NCBI RefSeq assembly: GCF_022458985.1
Contig: NC_061773.1
Location: 18,510,001-18,574,000, forward strand
DNA: 64,000 bases
Direction of reading: 5' to 3'
From: Mugil cephalus
Lineage: Eukaryota; Chordata; Actinopteri; Mugiliformes; Mugilidae
Shown piece after piece: positions 12,501-24,100 of the stretch. Under the pieces are notes generated by a model that worked only from the letters and a program-made list of their open reading frames with translations, searched no databases and was not told the origin of the DNA. The first letter of the stretch is position 1; each line of letters opens with the position of its first letter. The translations under genes were made by a program, and so were the position numbers.

Positions 12501-15500
12501 TCATAATTTTATGTTTTAGAAAAATTGAACAGTGGTTACGGAAAAACGTTGCTAGGTTACTGCGTCAATGTCCTGCACTAAAGCGCTTTTAGTGAAAGGA
12601 TGTGATTTCAACATACATGTAAAGAGGAAGCTTCGTTTATATACTTACATGATGTTGGCTTTGTGGACTGCGGTGACCTTGTTGCGCCCCTTCTTGGTGG
12701 CATAATCAAAGGCGAACTTGGCGATGCGCCGCGACTTCTGCCTGGTGATGATCTTTAAACATTCGATCACACCTGTCACGCTCTAAACAGTGAGAACAAG
12801 ATATACACAACTGAAAGGAGGCATAAAGTGGAGAACGGTGCATGAGAATAAACACATTTAACGCTCCACTTAAAGCAAACACATTTATTCAGTTGTCCCG
12901 CCTCACGTCTCGTGGAACATGTGGATGTGTTCACAGGAATTACTGCGAGAGGTCTTTATGTGCAAAAGATCACACTGCCAAATTACCATTAAATTGAGTC
13001 AACAGGATGGCTAACGAATCATAAGAGAGGCACTTAATGTCCCATTTTCCATGTAAGACAGAGGCACTTCAAAACAAAGCCTAGCCTGAATTGAAGACTT
13101 CCATGTGTAAACACTTTGTATGATTTCAGCACCTCTGCAATCAGAGTGATTCAATACTGACTAGATCCATCAATCCTCTTCAAAGAAAACGCCCTGCCCC
13201 TATTAAAGTCCTTATTCTCTTCCTTTGGCTGCAGCCATGTTTACCTCATGCTCCAGGGAGCTGTACTCCCCCTCCGTCTGTTCGCGGATGATGACCAGGT
13301 CCAGGTTGTTGTGGCGAGTGCTGTAGCCCGGCAGGCTGTTCACATGAACCACATTAGCAAACAGGTCCAGTTTACGCCTGGAGAACAGACAGATGTAGAA
13401 TTATCTTCAAACATACACACACCCACACACAAGCACACAACTGCTTTTATTAAATTTACCTCAGTCTCATCTCATACGAAGCCAGTTCCCCTTTGAACTC
13501 CATGGGGGTGTGAATCTTCCCTAGATACCAAACATACAACGAAAACACTTTATTTTAGCCAGAATTCATCATCACAGCACTTTAAATCATGGGAGGGTAT
13601 TAAAGCGAGGTGGGCTATAAAGGAACATGCATAGAATGAATGAAGCTACCTTTAATGGCCACTTTGTTGTTCATCATGGACGACAAGACTTGATCCAGTT
13701 TCTCCTCACTGGCCATGTTCTGTACCTCACTCAGGTGGAACTCCTCAAATTCTACTGGGACATCACCTGCCTAAAGGCCAGGAAAAAGTCTCTGTCAACA
13801 CCATTTTCATTGAAATAAAGAAAATCACAAACCATCACCAGCGCTAGAATAGTGTGTGTTTCTGTGTGTTTAGGTAGCGATGGATCCATCACAGGCTTTG
13901 TTCAGACCTGGTATAAACATCCTAGGTCAGTGTTCCCCAGCGTCGCATCCTTAACAGCGCTTGTGCACATGGGCGACCAAATGTACCTGTCAGGGAACTG
14001 TACCATACTCTAAAATCCTCGACTTTTGGAGTAAACGTCCTTGGGCACAGCACAATTATCTAGTGTGAGTACACCCTTATACAGCTTTTTCCCCACACAC
14101 CAAGCATAACAAAGATGTCTTTGTTGGTTCCCCAGTAGAAGTAAATCCAAAGAAAAGAGAACTTGTCATTGTATTGTCTTGAGCTTCTGACCACTACTCA
14201 TACTAAGGCCTTCATCTGAGTCAGAACTTTGTCCAGGACCCAGTTTGGATTGAGTGCTTCTTCCTTTCCAGTAATTATCCATTGCTATCACCACTGTTTT
14301 ATTCTGTTGTTTGAATGACAACAGGTAGACAGACAGGTTCATTAATTTGATAATGGTCTCTTATAGGCACACTAATGTGCCGCGGCACCGTGGTTAGGAA
14401 TCACTGTGATCAAAGAGTAAGCAGTAGTAGTTGCATTTTTGAACTGCAATAAACAATCCTGCATTCAATCAATTACTTTTTCAATTAACGTGTTGATTAA
14501 CATGATATCTATGAATGAAGAATCCATTTTAAACTTGAGGTTTTACCAAATGAACAAACTACACCAGTGTAATTAATTAATTAATTAATTAATTAATTAA
14601 TATGTTTACTGCCCTCTGCAGGATAAATGTATTTACAACTCCTCAGTCTCTGTTAAACTTCGTCTTACGATGATCAGATCATCCAGGACGACATAATTAG
14701 AGATATGCTGATCAAGCTATTTTGCCCCCCGATCCGATTCCGACTTTGAATATTCAGTATGGGCCAATCCGAGCCCCTATCCAAACTTTAATAACCAAAT
14801 CTCTTCCCCTGGAGTACAATGAAGGCTTTACTTATCTTACTTATTCTCTTAGACCGCATGTGCACCGTACAGCTGAAACAAGTAAATAGGGAATCCAAAA
14901 CTTAAGTAGCAAGGAGTGGGTAGCTCCAAAAGATGATGAAAACTGAGCTGGTCGTCCGAAACCATAAACCTCCGTTATGTTATTTGCCTTGACACTGTCA
15001 AGAGGAACCTTTCTCGTCTTTAAAACATGGTAATTATTTGTTGCTGTTATGTCGGTGCAGCCTGAGCGTACTTCACATATTCCTTTTTTTTCCTGGTATG
15101 GAAACAAGGAAGAAGATGCTACAAGAATGTGGTTCTGTTTTATGGCGGTCCTAGAATAAACAACAACAAAACATCGTGCTTGTCTGAAGCTCCTATCAGG
15201 ACATCCCTGAACACGATACAGTGTGTGGACAGAGCCTGAGCCTTGTTAAATGTACCTTAAAGACGTCCTTGACAGCAGTCATCAGCTCAGGTCCCACTCC
15301 ATCCCCAGGCACCATTGTAACCTTGAAGGTAGCATCAGCACGAGCAGGTGGGGATTCTGGACTACAGAGAGCAGCCGACACACTCAGTGGTCGAGAGGCC
15401 AGCTGCTGCCATCGTGGGCCCCCCACGCCCTGAAGGATGAGAACAAATTAACAGTCACTCTATGGTATATCATGAGCGAACATAAATCTGTCGACACATG

Positions 15501-16947
15501 TATGTTATTGATGTCTGACTATGTACATTTTACTGCCTTTCTAATCGCATTTAACTTCCACAGACATAATTGTTTATGGTGCTATGCAGGTACTGATCAA
15601 TCATTCAGTTTTTATACAAGAAAGTTATATTTAAGTGTTTTATAAATCTGTATGGTTGAATTTGTGCTCATCAAAAGACACGAAGACGAAGCACTGAAAG
15701 ACAAGTCAAATATATATATATTACATCTTTACACTCAGGATATTATTTCCCAGCTGAAAAATGGAAAACAAAACAAAAAAACATTGGCATGAACCAGGAT
15801 TTCTAAATAAAATGCCGTTCTTTTTGGAGGATTAGCCAAACATAGCACATACTTACGTCTTATTCATAATGAGAGAAGGGTCTATATCATAATAAAAATC
15901 TATGATAACATGCACTGATCCACCACAACATTGTGACCAATGACAGGAGACGTAAATAACATTGACCATCTTATGACAATTCAATGCTCTGCTGGGAAAT
16001 GTGGACTTGGCATTAGTGTAGATGTTATTTAGACACGTACCCCCCACCCCATAGCAATGACAGCAGCCATCCCCAGCAGGATGCAGGCTGACATAGGCAC
16101 AGACACACATAAACAACCTCCACAAAGGTTCCTTGCCTCAACCCATAGGAACCAAAGGCCCCCACTGACAACATCCTGTTGCTAGACACCAGAGGACACC
16201 CTCAGAAGGCCCATGTCCATCCTCTGATGGGAGGTACAAGTGAGACCTACACAATATAAGGAAGGTGGTTATAATGTTTTGCCTGATCTCTGTAATCACA
16301 CTGGAAAAAACTAAGGGGGGTGGGTGTAACTTTTGTATTTACTTCAAGAACGGCCAAATTAAACTATTTACTTCATTAACTTGTCAAAACCACAGCTCCC
16401 CACTTTAAAAGCACTCGAGTCAAAGAGGTGAGAGGTAAGAAGACCCTCTTATTATCTGGGCTGCTCCTTTCAAGACAGTTATTTTTGGGTTGGCCCCATA
16501 GGAAGAGGGAGCTGATAACAGATGGTTCACTGAGGACAGGGAGGTTAAGGTTAGGGTTTGGGCCATGTCAGGGTTAACAGAGAGAGGCTAAGCTACTGCA
16601 GCTACCTTACAGACACGGGTTTAAATAACGAAGACGCCTTGTTAAGCACTTACTGACAAACAAAATCAATCACAAGTCATCCGATAAAAGTAAGCGGCAC
16701 AAGTATGTTTTATTAAGAGGACATACTAACGACGTGTCCACGCAGGAGGCTTGTGGTTAGCGGTGACTTCAGATGGGATCAGTCAAGACTTTTCATCTGA
16801 CAGTCAGTACTAACACGGTGCTTACGTTCAACAATACGTGACTTAAAATGCAAATCCACCGCTGTATTTGCACAGCGTGCGCATAAACATCATAACGGGA
16901 CTCACCTTGAACAATGTTGCTAAGCTTCCTCTCAAGGCGGCGGCCAT
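6478..16947 (-). CDS. idh3b: Isocitrate dehydrogenase [NAD] subunit beta, mitochondrial
   Basis: Beta subunit of the mitochondrial heteromeric NAD-dependent isocitrate dehydrogenase, which oxidises isocitrate to 2-oxoglutarate in the citric acid cycle. Coding exons, all with GT-AG introns and consistent phase: 16906-16947, 15256-15429, 13650-13770, 13460-13520, 13245-13377, 12649-12782, 11185-11287, 10832-10978, 10373-10467, 10119-10179, then 8315-8404 or 6478-6555. The product is 386 or 382 residues (human 385). The start [14 protein letters not shown] has a good context (A at -3, G at +4), and the first 40 or so residues are rich in R, S and A like a mitochondrial presequence. Diagnostic segments are [42 protein letters not shown] and the family signature [19 protein letters not shown]. 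Beta is regulatory/structural beside the catalytic alpha subunit (family knowledge). No frameshift or in-frame stop is seen. wdr1 lies divergently upstream. Confidence 0.96.
8315..8404 (-). CDS. idh3b alternative last exon A (proximal)
   Basis: After a CAACAG acceptor the exon reads in phase 0 [15 protein letters not shown]..., ending HQPVY and TAA at 8315-8317 (29 residues). From memory, the VRTRDMGGYSTTTDF-type end is the common mammalian IDH3B isoform. The resulting protein is 386 residues, against 385 in human. The acceptor lacks a normal polypyrimidine tract and is preceded by a UG repeat. No AATAAA lies close to the stop; the first candidate (TTTATT on the plus strand) is at 6975-6980, which would give a 1.3 kb 3' UTR. 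Confidence 0.9.
   Translation of the reverse strand, partial: VRTRDLGGYSTTGDFVRAVVENLRHQPVY
8415..8443 (-). repeat. UG-repeat tract at the acceptor of idh3b last exon A
   Basis: The plus strand is (CA)n with one CG interruption, so idh3b pre-mRNA carries about 29 bases of UG repeat. The tract starts about 10 bases upstream of the AG at 8405-8406, where a polypyrimidine tract is expected. UG repeats bind TDP-43 and CELF proteins; that they act here is inference. Confidence 0.75.
8834..9287. mobile_element. hAT-like non-autonomous element (MITE) in idh3b intron 10
   Basis: The ends are near-perfect 15-bp inverted repeats, TAGAGATGGACCGAT at 8834-8848 and ATCGGTCGATCTCTA at 9273-9287 (one mismatch). 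The flanking octamers CACTAAAT and CGCTACAT match at 6 of 8 positions, consistent with a decayed 8-bp target-site duplication as made by hAT transposases. Subterminal GGTATCG/CGATAC words repeat inside. There is no coding capacity. It sits between exon 10 and the proximal last exon of idh3b. Confidence 0.7.
9530..9890 (+). pseudogene. Truncated hAT transposase fragment with BED-type zinc finger start
   Basis: The plus-strand frame at 9557-9874 (105 codons) ends in a piece reading [20 protein letters not shown] followed by VCKLC. The W/F-rich start and the Cys-x2-Cys pair fit the first half of a BED zinc finger, as in hAT transposases and ZBED proteins. The downstream His pair and the catalytic domain are missing because the frame stops right after the Cys pair. 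Flanking ATATCG-rich sequence (9519-9580) also looks like hAT subterminal DNA. It lies antisense inside an idh3b intron. A dead fragment is the likeliest reading. Confidence 0.5.
11606..11645. repeat. (AGT)n microsatellite
   Basis: Imperfect AGT trinucleotide array in the idh3b intron between the exons at 11185-11287 and 12649-12782. Confidence 0.85.
11930..12340. mobile_element. Possible MITE in idh3b intron 6
   Basis: The segment begins CAGTACGTTTACATGCAC and contains an inverted GCGCATGTAAACGC word near 12000 and ATTCTGCTTATTCGATTAAG near 12034. These words are typical of an abundant fish non-autonomous DNA transposon family. I cannot find a clean matching right end, so the limits are uncertain. 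Confidence 0.35.
14693..15130. mobile_element. Possible one-ended hAT-like fragment in idh3b intron 2
   Basis: TTAGAGATATGCTGATCAAG followed by a GATCCGATTCCGAC-rich stretch resembles a hAT-type terminus like that at 8834. No matching inverted end is seen before exon 15256-15429. The remainder of the 13771-15255 intron shows only an AATT tandem array near 14572-14600. Confidence 0.3.
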
Positions 16948-16963
16948 CGTCACAGACAGGCAT
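15362..16963 (-). other. Upstream ORF overlapping the idh3b start
   Basis: An ATG at 16963-16961 lies 16 bases before the idh3b start, in the +1 frame and in weak context (T at -3). In spliced mRNA it reads [19 protein letters not shown] across the exon 1/2 junction and stops at TAG 15364-15362 after 41 residues. It therefore overlaps the main start. The main ATG has a strong context, so leaky scanning is expected. Confidence 0.5.
15911..16296. mobile_element. Internally deleted DNA transposon with long terminal inverted repeats (copy 1)
   Basis: The left end TGCACTGATCCACCACAACA and the right end, read in reverse complement, GATCAGGCAAAACATTATAA are imperfect inverted repeats of about 25 bp. 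The interior holds a conserved TCTGCTGGGAAA block and a GACACGTACC block shared with the element at 45483-45817. I recognise the ends as an abundant fish DNA transposon whose full copies encode a Tc1/IS630-like transposase; this is from memory. It lies in idh3b intron 1. Confidence 0.65.
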
Positions 16964-17066
16964 GCAATGAGCTTCTTCTTCTTCTTCCGTGGCGCGGCGG
17001 TAGAGCAGCGCTGACAGCAGCACAGTGGTGCCTCCAGCTGGTCAGATGAGTAAAGGTCCTTTTATA
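16948..17066 (-). promoter_or_regulatory. idh3b proximal promoter and 5' UTR with TATA box
   Basis: On the idh3b strand TATAAAAGG lies at 17066-17058, about 110 bases upstream of the start codon, so the 5' UTR would be about 80 bases. The UTR carries a (GAA)n tract near 16971-16986. A canonical TATA box is unusual for a mitochondrial housekeeping gene. The transcription start has not been observed. Confidence 0.5.
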
Positions 17067-19144
17067 GTACTGCGGGGCCTAGACGCCGTAACCTACGCAC
17101 GTAGGTCTGTTGGTGCGAGCTTTGTCTGGCATTCACCACGCAGTGCTGTATTTTTTGCCAGTGGGGTAAATTTTTGTTTCTACTTTTTTTGAAAAGAATT
17201 ATTATTCCACGTGATGACTGAAACTTTTGCTGAAATTTTACTGAAGACGAGTCATATAAATTGTCTTTAACCTCCAAACATTCTCAGTTAACCTTTTCAA
17301 TTCTTCTCTTTATTGATCCAGATCAGCCAATTCAAACATCGCAGAGATGGAGAAGCAGCCATGTAGTAAAACAGAAGTAACAATAATATTAATGCAATAA
17401 TAGTATAAATACATACATGTAGCATTTTCATAATCGTCTGCAGTATTACATTGAATATCATGTTCAATATCAGTCTGTCATACCATGTGCATTACTTTTA
17501 GTCCACCAGGCACTGGCTCTGTTACTCTGGTACTAAAGCAGTGATCAAGAAGATAATGAGAGGGGAGATGAAAGTCATCCCGACCATCTCCCCTCATCAT
17601 CTCTACAGGGGAGTTATGTTTCAATTCCACTTTAGGACACAAGAAAATAACAGTAAAGTTGTCCTTGTACACAAAATATGATCATAGGTCTAAGTGAGTG
17701 ATACATGAGTTACAAGTGAATAAGTAAGTAAAAGTAAAGTAAAAGAAAGATCCATAAACAACTCCAACAAAAAGCTTGTCTGAACAATAAATAAAAGAAG
17801 TCTTAGGAAGATCTAAAAACTGTAAAAAACAAAAAACAAAAACAAAAACAAACAAACAAACAAAAAAACACTGCAGACTTAACGGATTGGAAGAAAATAT
17901 AATAAATGAACATTTAAACATAAAACAAATGTGCAGCAAGACTTTGTCTGCCTCTGTTTCATTCAGGGCAGCTTTGGACTAAAGCTAGACGGGGCCCCTG
18001 AAACATCCTGTGGATTCCTGTTATTTATTGTGTCAGAGCTGTTGTTGCGATGAACTCAGGGGGCCGTTCTCTTGTCCCTGTGCTGAGGATGCACATTTCA
18101 GGTATTTCTCAGGGACGCCTGTGACCACACAGTCTTTAAATTCTGTATTATTGTAATATTATATTTCCACTCTCTGAAATGGCTCCATCCTAAATAGGTC
18201 AGGGGGATTCCCAGTCCTATTCCAAGCATGTGATACTCTCCACTGACACAGAGCATGACGTAGGATTTTAAAATCACCATCATGAAACTGTGGATCAGCA
18301 GCTAACTCCGTGACACTCCGTAAACCATTCTTAATTCCCCCCCTTTGAGCAATTAATTTGGTTATTCACGCTCCCATAATTCCTCCGTGGACAAAGCGGC
18401 GTACCCATTTACCGTGTGTTAAATATTCCCTGAGTAAGGTCTCTCAGGCAGTCCTTCGTCACGCAAATCTCTCAAATCCCTAGTTTTTGCGTTATGGGTA
18501 TTTCTGGAATACAAACTTCACGCAGGCCACCTGATTCAATCTCACGTGTAATGGAAAATGTGTTTAGCATGTTCTGTAACCAATTTTCGAAATGTGCCTG
18601 CTGAAGATTCAAATACAGGCCTTATCTGTAATTATTTCCTGTTTACCTGGGTTGGGAAATAGACGCAATTAGGGAAATATGTTGCTTGTAAAAATATTTT
18701 ATGATAATAAAATGGCGTTGTCTCTTCGCCAAAGGACACGTGGCTTTTATAAGAACACATGGACGTAACATAAGAATTGTATTAGAAGCGCGGACTGTTT
18801 TATAATAAATTTCATTTAGTTTTAACAATTAAAATTTTACAGTATCACTATACAAAGAGGTCGATCAACACAAAAACACACATTTCAGCATTTGCGTACA
18901 TCAGTGTAAAGAAATAAATCCGGCTTTATTATCAGCCTATAGCACATTTCATATAAAATGTGTCACAAAGTTATTAAGTGCACAATAAGATAAGCAAAAT
19001 GGGCAAAGTGCAGCGAAGAACAAACACAACAACATACATCACTCAATCTGTCCAATTGGACCGGTGGCGTAATTGCCCCGGAGCCTGAGAGACCATGTTT
19101 AGGTGAAATTTATCCCAATAGGTGCAGCGTAGTGTCTGAGTTTA
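17067..19144. other. Divergent intergenic region idh3b / wdr1
   Basis: 2.1 kb with no supported gene. It holds a tandem AAAC/AAAAC-type stretch at 17825-17870 and mostly A+T-rich sequence. The last 150 bases before wdr1 are richer in GC and include a CCAAT-type word near 19051. Bidirectional promoter use is possible but the distance is large. Confidence 0.4.
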
Positions 19145-19154
19145 CTATATATGG
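19145..19154 (+). promoter_or_regulatory. CArG-like element upstream of wdr1
   Basis: CTATATATGG fits the SRF-binding consensus CC(A/T)6GG with one change (T at position 2, a common functional variant). It lies 144 bases upstream of the wdr1 start codon and could equally act as a TATA-like element. Actin-regulatory genes are often SRF/MRTF targets, which makes the SRF reading attractive; this is inference. Confidence 0.4.
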
Positions 19155-19288
19155 GCAAAGCCAGGCTGAGAGACAGAGAGCTGCAGCCGCTTCCGTGTTT
19201 GTGTGATCGGGGAGGGTAGCGTCTCTGTCTCCACTCCTTCATTCATTTAAAAGCGTAACGCCGAGCAAGAGGCAAGAAGAAGAAGACA

Positions 19289-21107
19289 ATGCCGTATGAA
19301 CTGAGTAAGTCCGTTTATTTGTTTATTTATTTTAAACGAAGGAAAATGCAATGGGACTCTTATTAGCAGCGGACGCACTTAGTCGTCGGATCCGGCTAGT
19401 CGTCCAGGTAGCACGCAGCTAGCTAGCCTCGCCCATAGCCGCACGGTTTTGACACTTCACCCCCGGCGCACAAAAGACGGATTCCGGGCTCACGCTGCGA
19501 TTCTTTCCCTTTGAGCTCATACGCGCATCGTGATGAGCATGGTGTGTTTATGTTAAGGAGGTGCCCTGGCACCTTAATGGAGCCGGTTATAGTGTCCCGC
19601 TAGTCTAGCTAACGTCAGCTAGAGGAAATAGTTGCGCTCACATCGCATTGTTATGACATGTCCAGGCACAGGAGGCTGGCTCAGACACCCGGGGAGACTT
19701 GTGCTTGTTAAATGCAGGAATCACTGCTGTCGAGAAGAGTTTTCCACCGCAAATGTTGTGTTGGGTGCAGACAGAAGGCGGACATATGCTGTCGAAACGC
19801 GAAGGCAATGCGGAAGCCCAGCAAATGCACCAACCTCGTCACTGCGCTGTACTAGTTGTGGTGTCAAGAGCCAGTGGTTTTAAACCACTGCTCTCATTAT
19901 CTGTGTATGGAAAGATAATATGATGGATGAATGATTTTTTTACTTTTCACAGTAAGTTACACGCCATAAAGATAAAAACCAGCCACTAAGTAATCAGATA
20001 TAATCTTGCCAGAATGCCTTGCACATATTAAAGCTGAAGAAAAAAGGGCTACACAATAATTTAGGGAAGTGCAGAAAATAAACAATTTAAAGTATGTATG
20101 TATTTTTTTTTATGTCATGTTTCTTGATTAAAACGGTTAAAGATGGTTCCTAATAAATAAATAAATAAATAAATAAATAAATTACTGGTATTCAGATGCA
20201 ATAGGCCAAGCCCTTTCTTGTAAATATATAAAAAAAATCAGTTCACCCTCATGCAGTGATATCTGTGTCATCCTAAAGCTACCAGTCAAAAATTTGGGCA
20301 CACGTTCTCATTCAATTCAGTGAGAACGTGTGTCCAAACATTTGACTGGTAGTTTATATATGCATTTCCTCAAAATGAAGAGCTCAGTGGTGCTGGTAAA
20401 TAACTCAGAAAAGGCAGAAAACAGTGTTTTCAGGCTTCCTTCAAAATCTGCAAGTGATCTCTTATAGTAATTCTGTAATAGCTGAACATAGTACTTTTTT
20501 TATTTTCAGCTTGAGCTGGTTTAAACGTTACACTCTGCCTACTTTTTTTAGAACATGTATTCGCCAGCCTCCCGCAGATGGAGAGGGGAGTGGCAAAGGT
20601 GATCGGCGGTGATCCCAAAGGCAACAACTTTCTCTACACCAATGGCAAGTCTGTCATCATCAGGAACATTGAGGTAATTTAAGTTCGTTTTTTAGTTCTT
20701 CTCGAAGCCGAGTCTCGTTTTGGCCATAATTCATCTCGGCTATCCCGAACTTTTACCCACCAGCTGTAGTAAAAGCACTCCTCACTGTGCACCACACCCT
20801 CTGGGTACACTACAAGGTCTGATATTCTTTAATGTTTTTTTTTTAAACCATGTTTAATTGTCTTTTACTGAGCAGTTGGTTACAGTTATTTGCACATATA
20901 TAAATATATGATACGACATATCCCTCTACAGACATTTTTTTACGGCACACATTTTTACTGCAGTCTAGTAGTGGAGGTTATGCTTTTGCATGTTCTAGTA
21001 CACTGACATGGGGACACTTGGGACACTTAAATAATCTCAGCTATTTAGATAAAAGAACTAGTGAGGAAAAAAAAATACACGAATGATGGCTAAATTTCCA
21101 AGCCCCA

Positions 21108-21139
<32 letters not shown>

Positions 21140-24100
21140 GCATGTTCTTTAACCATGTGTCATTTGTTGATTTTTGTTCCCTGTTTTCCAAAGAACCCGG
21201 CCATTGCGGACATTTACACCGAACATGCCCACCAAGTATCTGTTGCCAAGTACGCCCCCAGCGGATACTACATTGCATCTGGAGGTAAAACATGCCCCTC
21301 AACACACTGGTGCTCACAATTACCGGAGTAATGTTGACACTATGATAAGATCATTGTCTCAAAAAACCCTTCAGATGCAACAGGAAAGATCCGTATCTGG
21401 GACACCACCCAGAAGGAGCACATACTCAAATACGAGTATACCCCTATTTCTGGAAAGGTTAAGGACATCGCGTGGACAGAGGACAGCAAGAGAATTGCTG
21501 TTGTCGGGGACGGACGAGAGAAGTGAGTGTGTTTTGCTTAATCGTGGAGTGAGACGTGGTTAACAGTCTGCTTTAGGTGTTTGCTAAGGTGGCATTTTTG
21601 TGTTATTGTAATACATTTATTATTGACTGCATCACAAACCCAGAAATGTCGAACAGTCATGTGCATTTTCCTCTCGTATTTAAGGTTCGGGGCTGTGTTC
21701 TTGTGGGACTCTGGCTCCTCAGTGGGAGAAGTGTCTGGACATGCGAAAGTAATCAACAGCGTGGACATAAAGCAGACACGCCCTTACCGCCTTGTCACCG
21801 GCAGCGATGACACCTGCGGCTCCTACTTCGAGGGGCCTCCTTTCAAGTTCAAGTTCACATTACGGGTGAGTTTCTGGAAATTGTTGTTTTTTTTATTTAA
21901 GAAATTGAAGCAGTTTGTCTGCACTAAGTAAATGAAGCCTGGTTGTTTTTGACAGAGCCCTCTTTGAAAAGAGGGCTCTTCTGGTTTGAGGCCAGACGCT
22001 ACATTTTCTCTTTGACTTACATTCTTAATAATAAAAAAAAAAAAAACTCAGACACAGCAGTAGCCTTAAGAATTTCTCTGACTTTGAACTAGTTGCCTTG
22101 GTAATTTGAAATCTGGCTCAGCCTGGTGGTTTTTGACAGTGTTGCCTTGTTCCTCTGTTTCCATATTGCATAATCCACTTCCCCCATAAATTCTTGTCGG
22201 CCTGTAGGTTCTTTAGACCTTCACTCTTGTAGCGTTTAACACATTTTTGGGCGACAAGTGATGGCAGTTTATCATTAAAGTTAAGATTCTATGTCTAAAT
22301 GCCCCTTTTTTTTGCATGTAAATTTAACACCCGTACAGTCTAGTGTTGCAGAAAGTTTAGATTTGGATTTCCAGCCCTCTAGTGCGATTTTCCGGGACGG
22401 CTGCAGGAAACTATTTTGATTACAGCTTCTTTAACAGTGCATCACAGTGCATGCAGTTTCCGGTCTTACATAGTACAATACCTGAAAAGTCCCTGGCATT
22501 TTTATTATTGTTATTATTATTTTTATTTTTATTTTTTTTTTGCTCTGGTTAGCCATAGCAGTTCAAAAATAAGGAAGGACTGAGTTTCAGTTTGTCGTGA
22601 GAATGACTAAGAGCAATAAACACATTGTTTATTCAAGTCGTCAGTGTGTGTGCCCTGTGCTGAATATGAAAATACACGGACTGTATTTTCACTGCAGTCT
22701 ACACAAGCACTTTTTTTTTTTTAAAATTCCTTATTCTTATCTTAAGGTCAAACACTAGAGTTCAAGAGAAAAATAATACTGTTGTTGCATATTATATTTA
22801 AAAATACAATCGTATGAACGGTATTTGAACGTGGGTAAACATGTCTTTGTGGATATTATCTCACTTCCTTTCTTTCCTCCTTTCTCCTCTGTGAATACTG
22901 AAGGATCACAGCCAGTTTGTCAACTGCGTTCGCTTCGCGCCAGATGGAAGCCGCTTCGTCACAGCCGGCGCTGACGGCCAGGTAAGCGCTGGGTCACCAG
23001 GTGTGGGCATCATGTGACCACTTCATTTTAATGAATTAACATGTGCAACAAACACTGATGTCTCAACCTAAAAAAAAGTTGTGTACCGTATTTCTTTTTT
23101 CCTTGTCGTCTTACTAATTTTATTTTCCGCAGATTTTCATGTACGATGGAAAGACCGGGGAGCGTGTCGGCTCCCTGGGCGGAGAGAAGGCCCACAATGG
23201 AGGAATCTACGCTGTGAGTGTTTTTATCTTTTAATGGGCTCTTCATTATCACTGCCATTCTGTCTTGTTCCAAGTAATCACCCCTTGCGTTTAGCCACGT
23301 TATCACACAACCGAACTACTGTAACGTGATTAGTTCGGTGCGTTTTCGTTCCCCACGAGCCGCCTATAATCACTGCTGGAGTACAGTCTGCCTGGAGATT
23401 GTAAAGGTGGAAAAAAATACTGATTTCCCTATTCAAATTAGAGACTGCGTCCTGAAGTGACCTCCTTCTGTCCTCTAGTTACTGATTAGAGTTTCCACTG
23501 ATTGATGTGTTTTGCACATACCATTAGCGCTTCTGTTGTCGCGTGGACATTTAAAGGTCACTTGAAAATCCTTTACACAGAAAATGTCCAGCTTTACATA
23601 TACTGTACATTGTCATCCTAATATTTTTTTTCTTTCTCATACGTTGTAGGTCAGCTGGAGCCCTGACAGCTCCCAACTGATCTCCGCCTCAGGGGACAAG
23701 ACGGTGAAGCTGTGGGATGTCGGTGCAGGTACGGCTGTCACCACCTTCAAGATGGGCACTGATGTGACAGACCAGCAGCTGGGCTGCCTGTGGCAGAACA
23801 ACCACCTCCTCAGCATCTCCTTGTCGGGATACATCAACTACCTGGACAAGAGCAATCCTGACAGGCCCATTCGCACAGTCAAGGTTAGACGCAAGAGTCA
23901 AAGGATTTGGTTTCTGGATATTATCAGAAACCAAATCAGTTATAAAATTAACGCTGTAACTGACATGTGCACCTCGCCAGAAATGTAACGCAAGAACTGT
24001 AATTCGTCCACTTGGTAGTAGCGTGTTTTCGCTTTAGTTTTTCCGGCTGCTTCTCTGTCGATTTATTTAATTTTTTTTGATCCAATACAGATGCAACACA

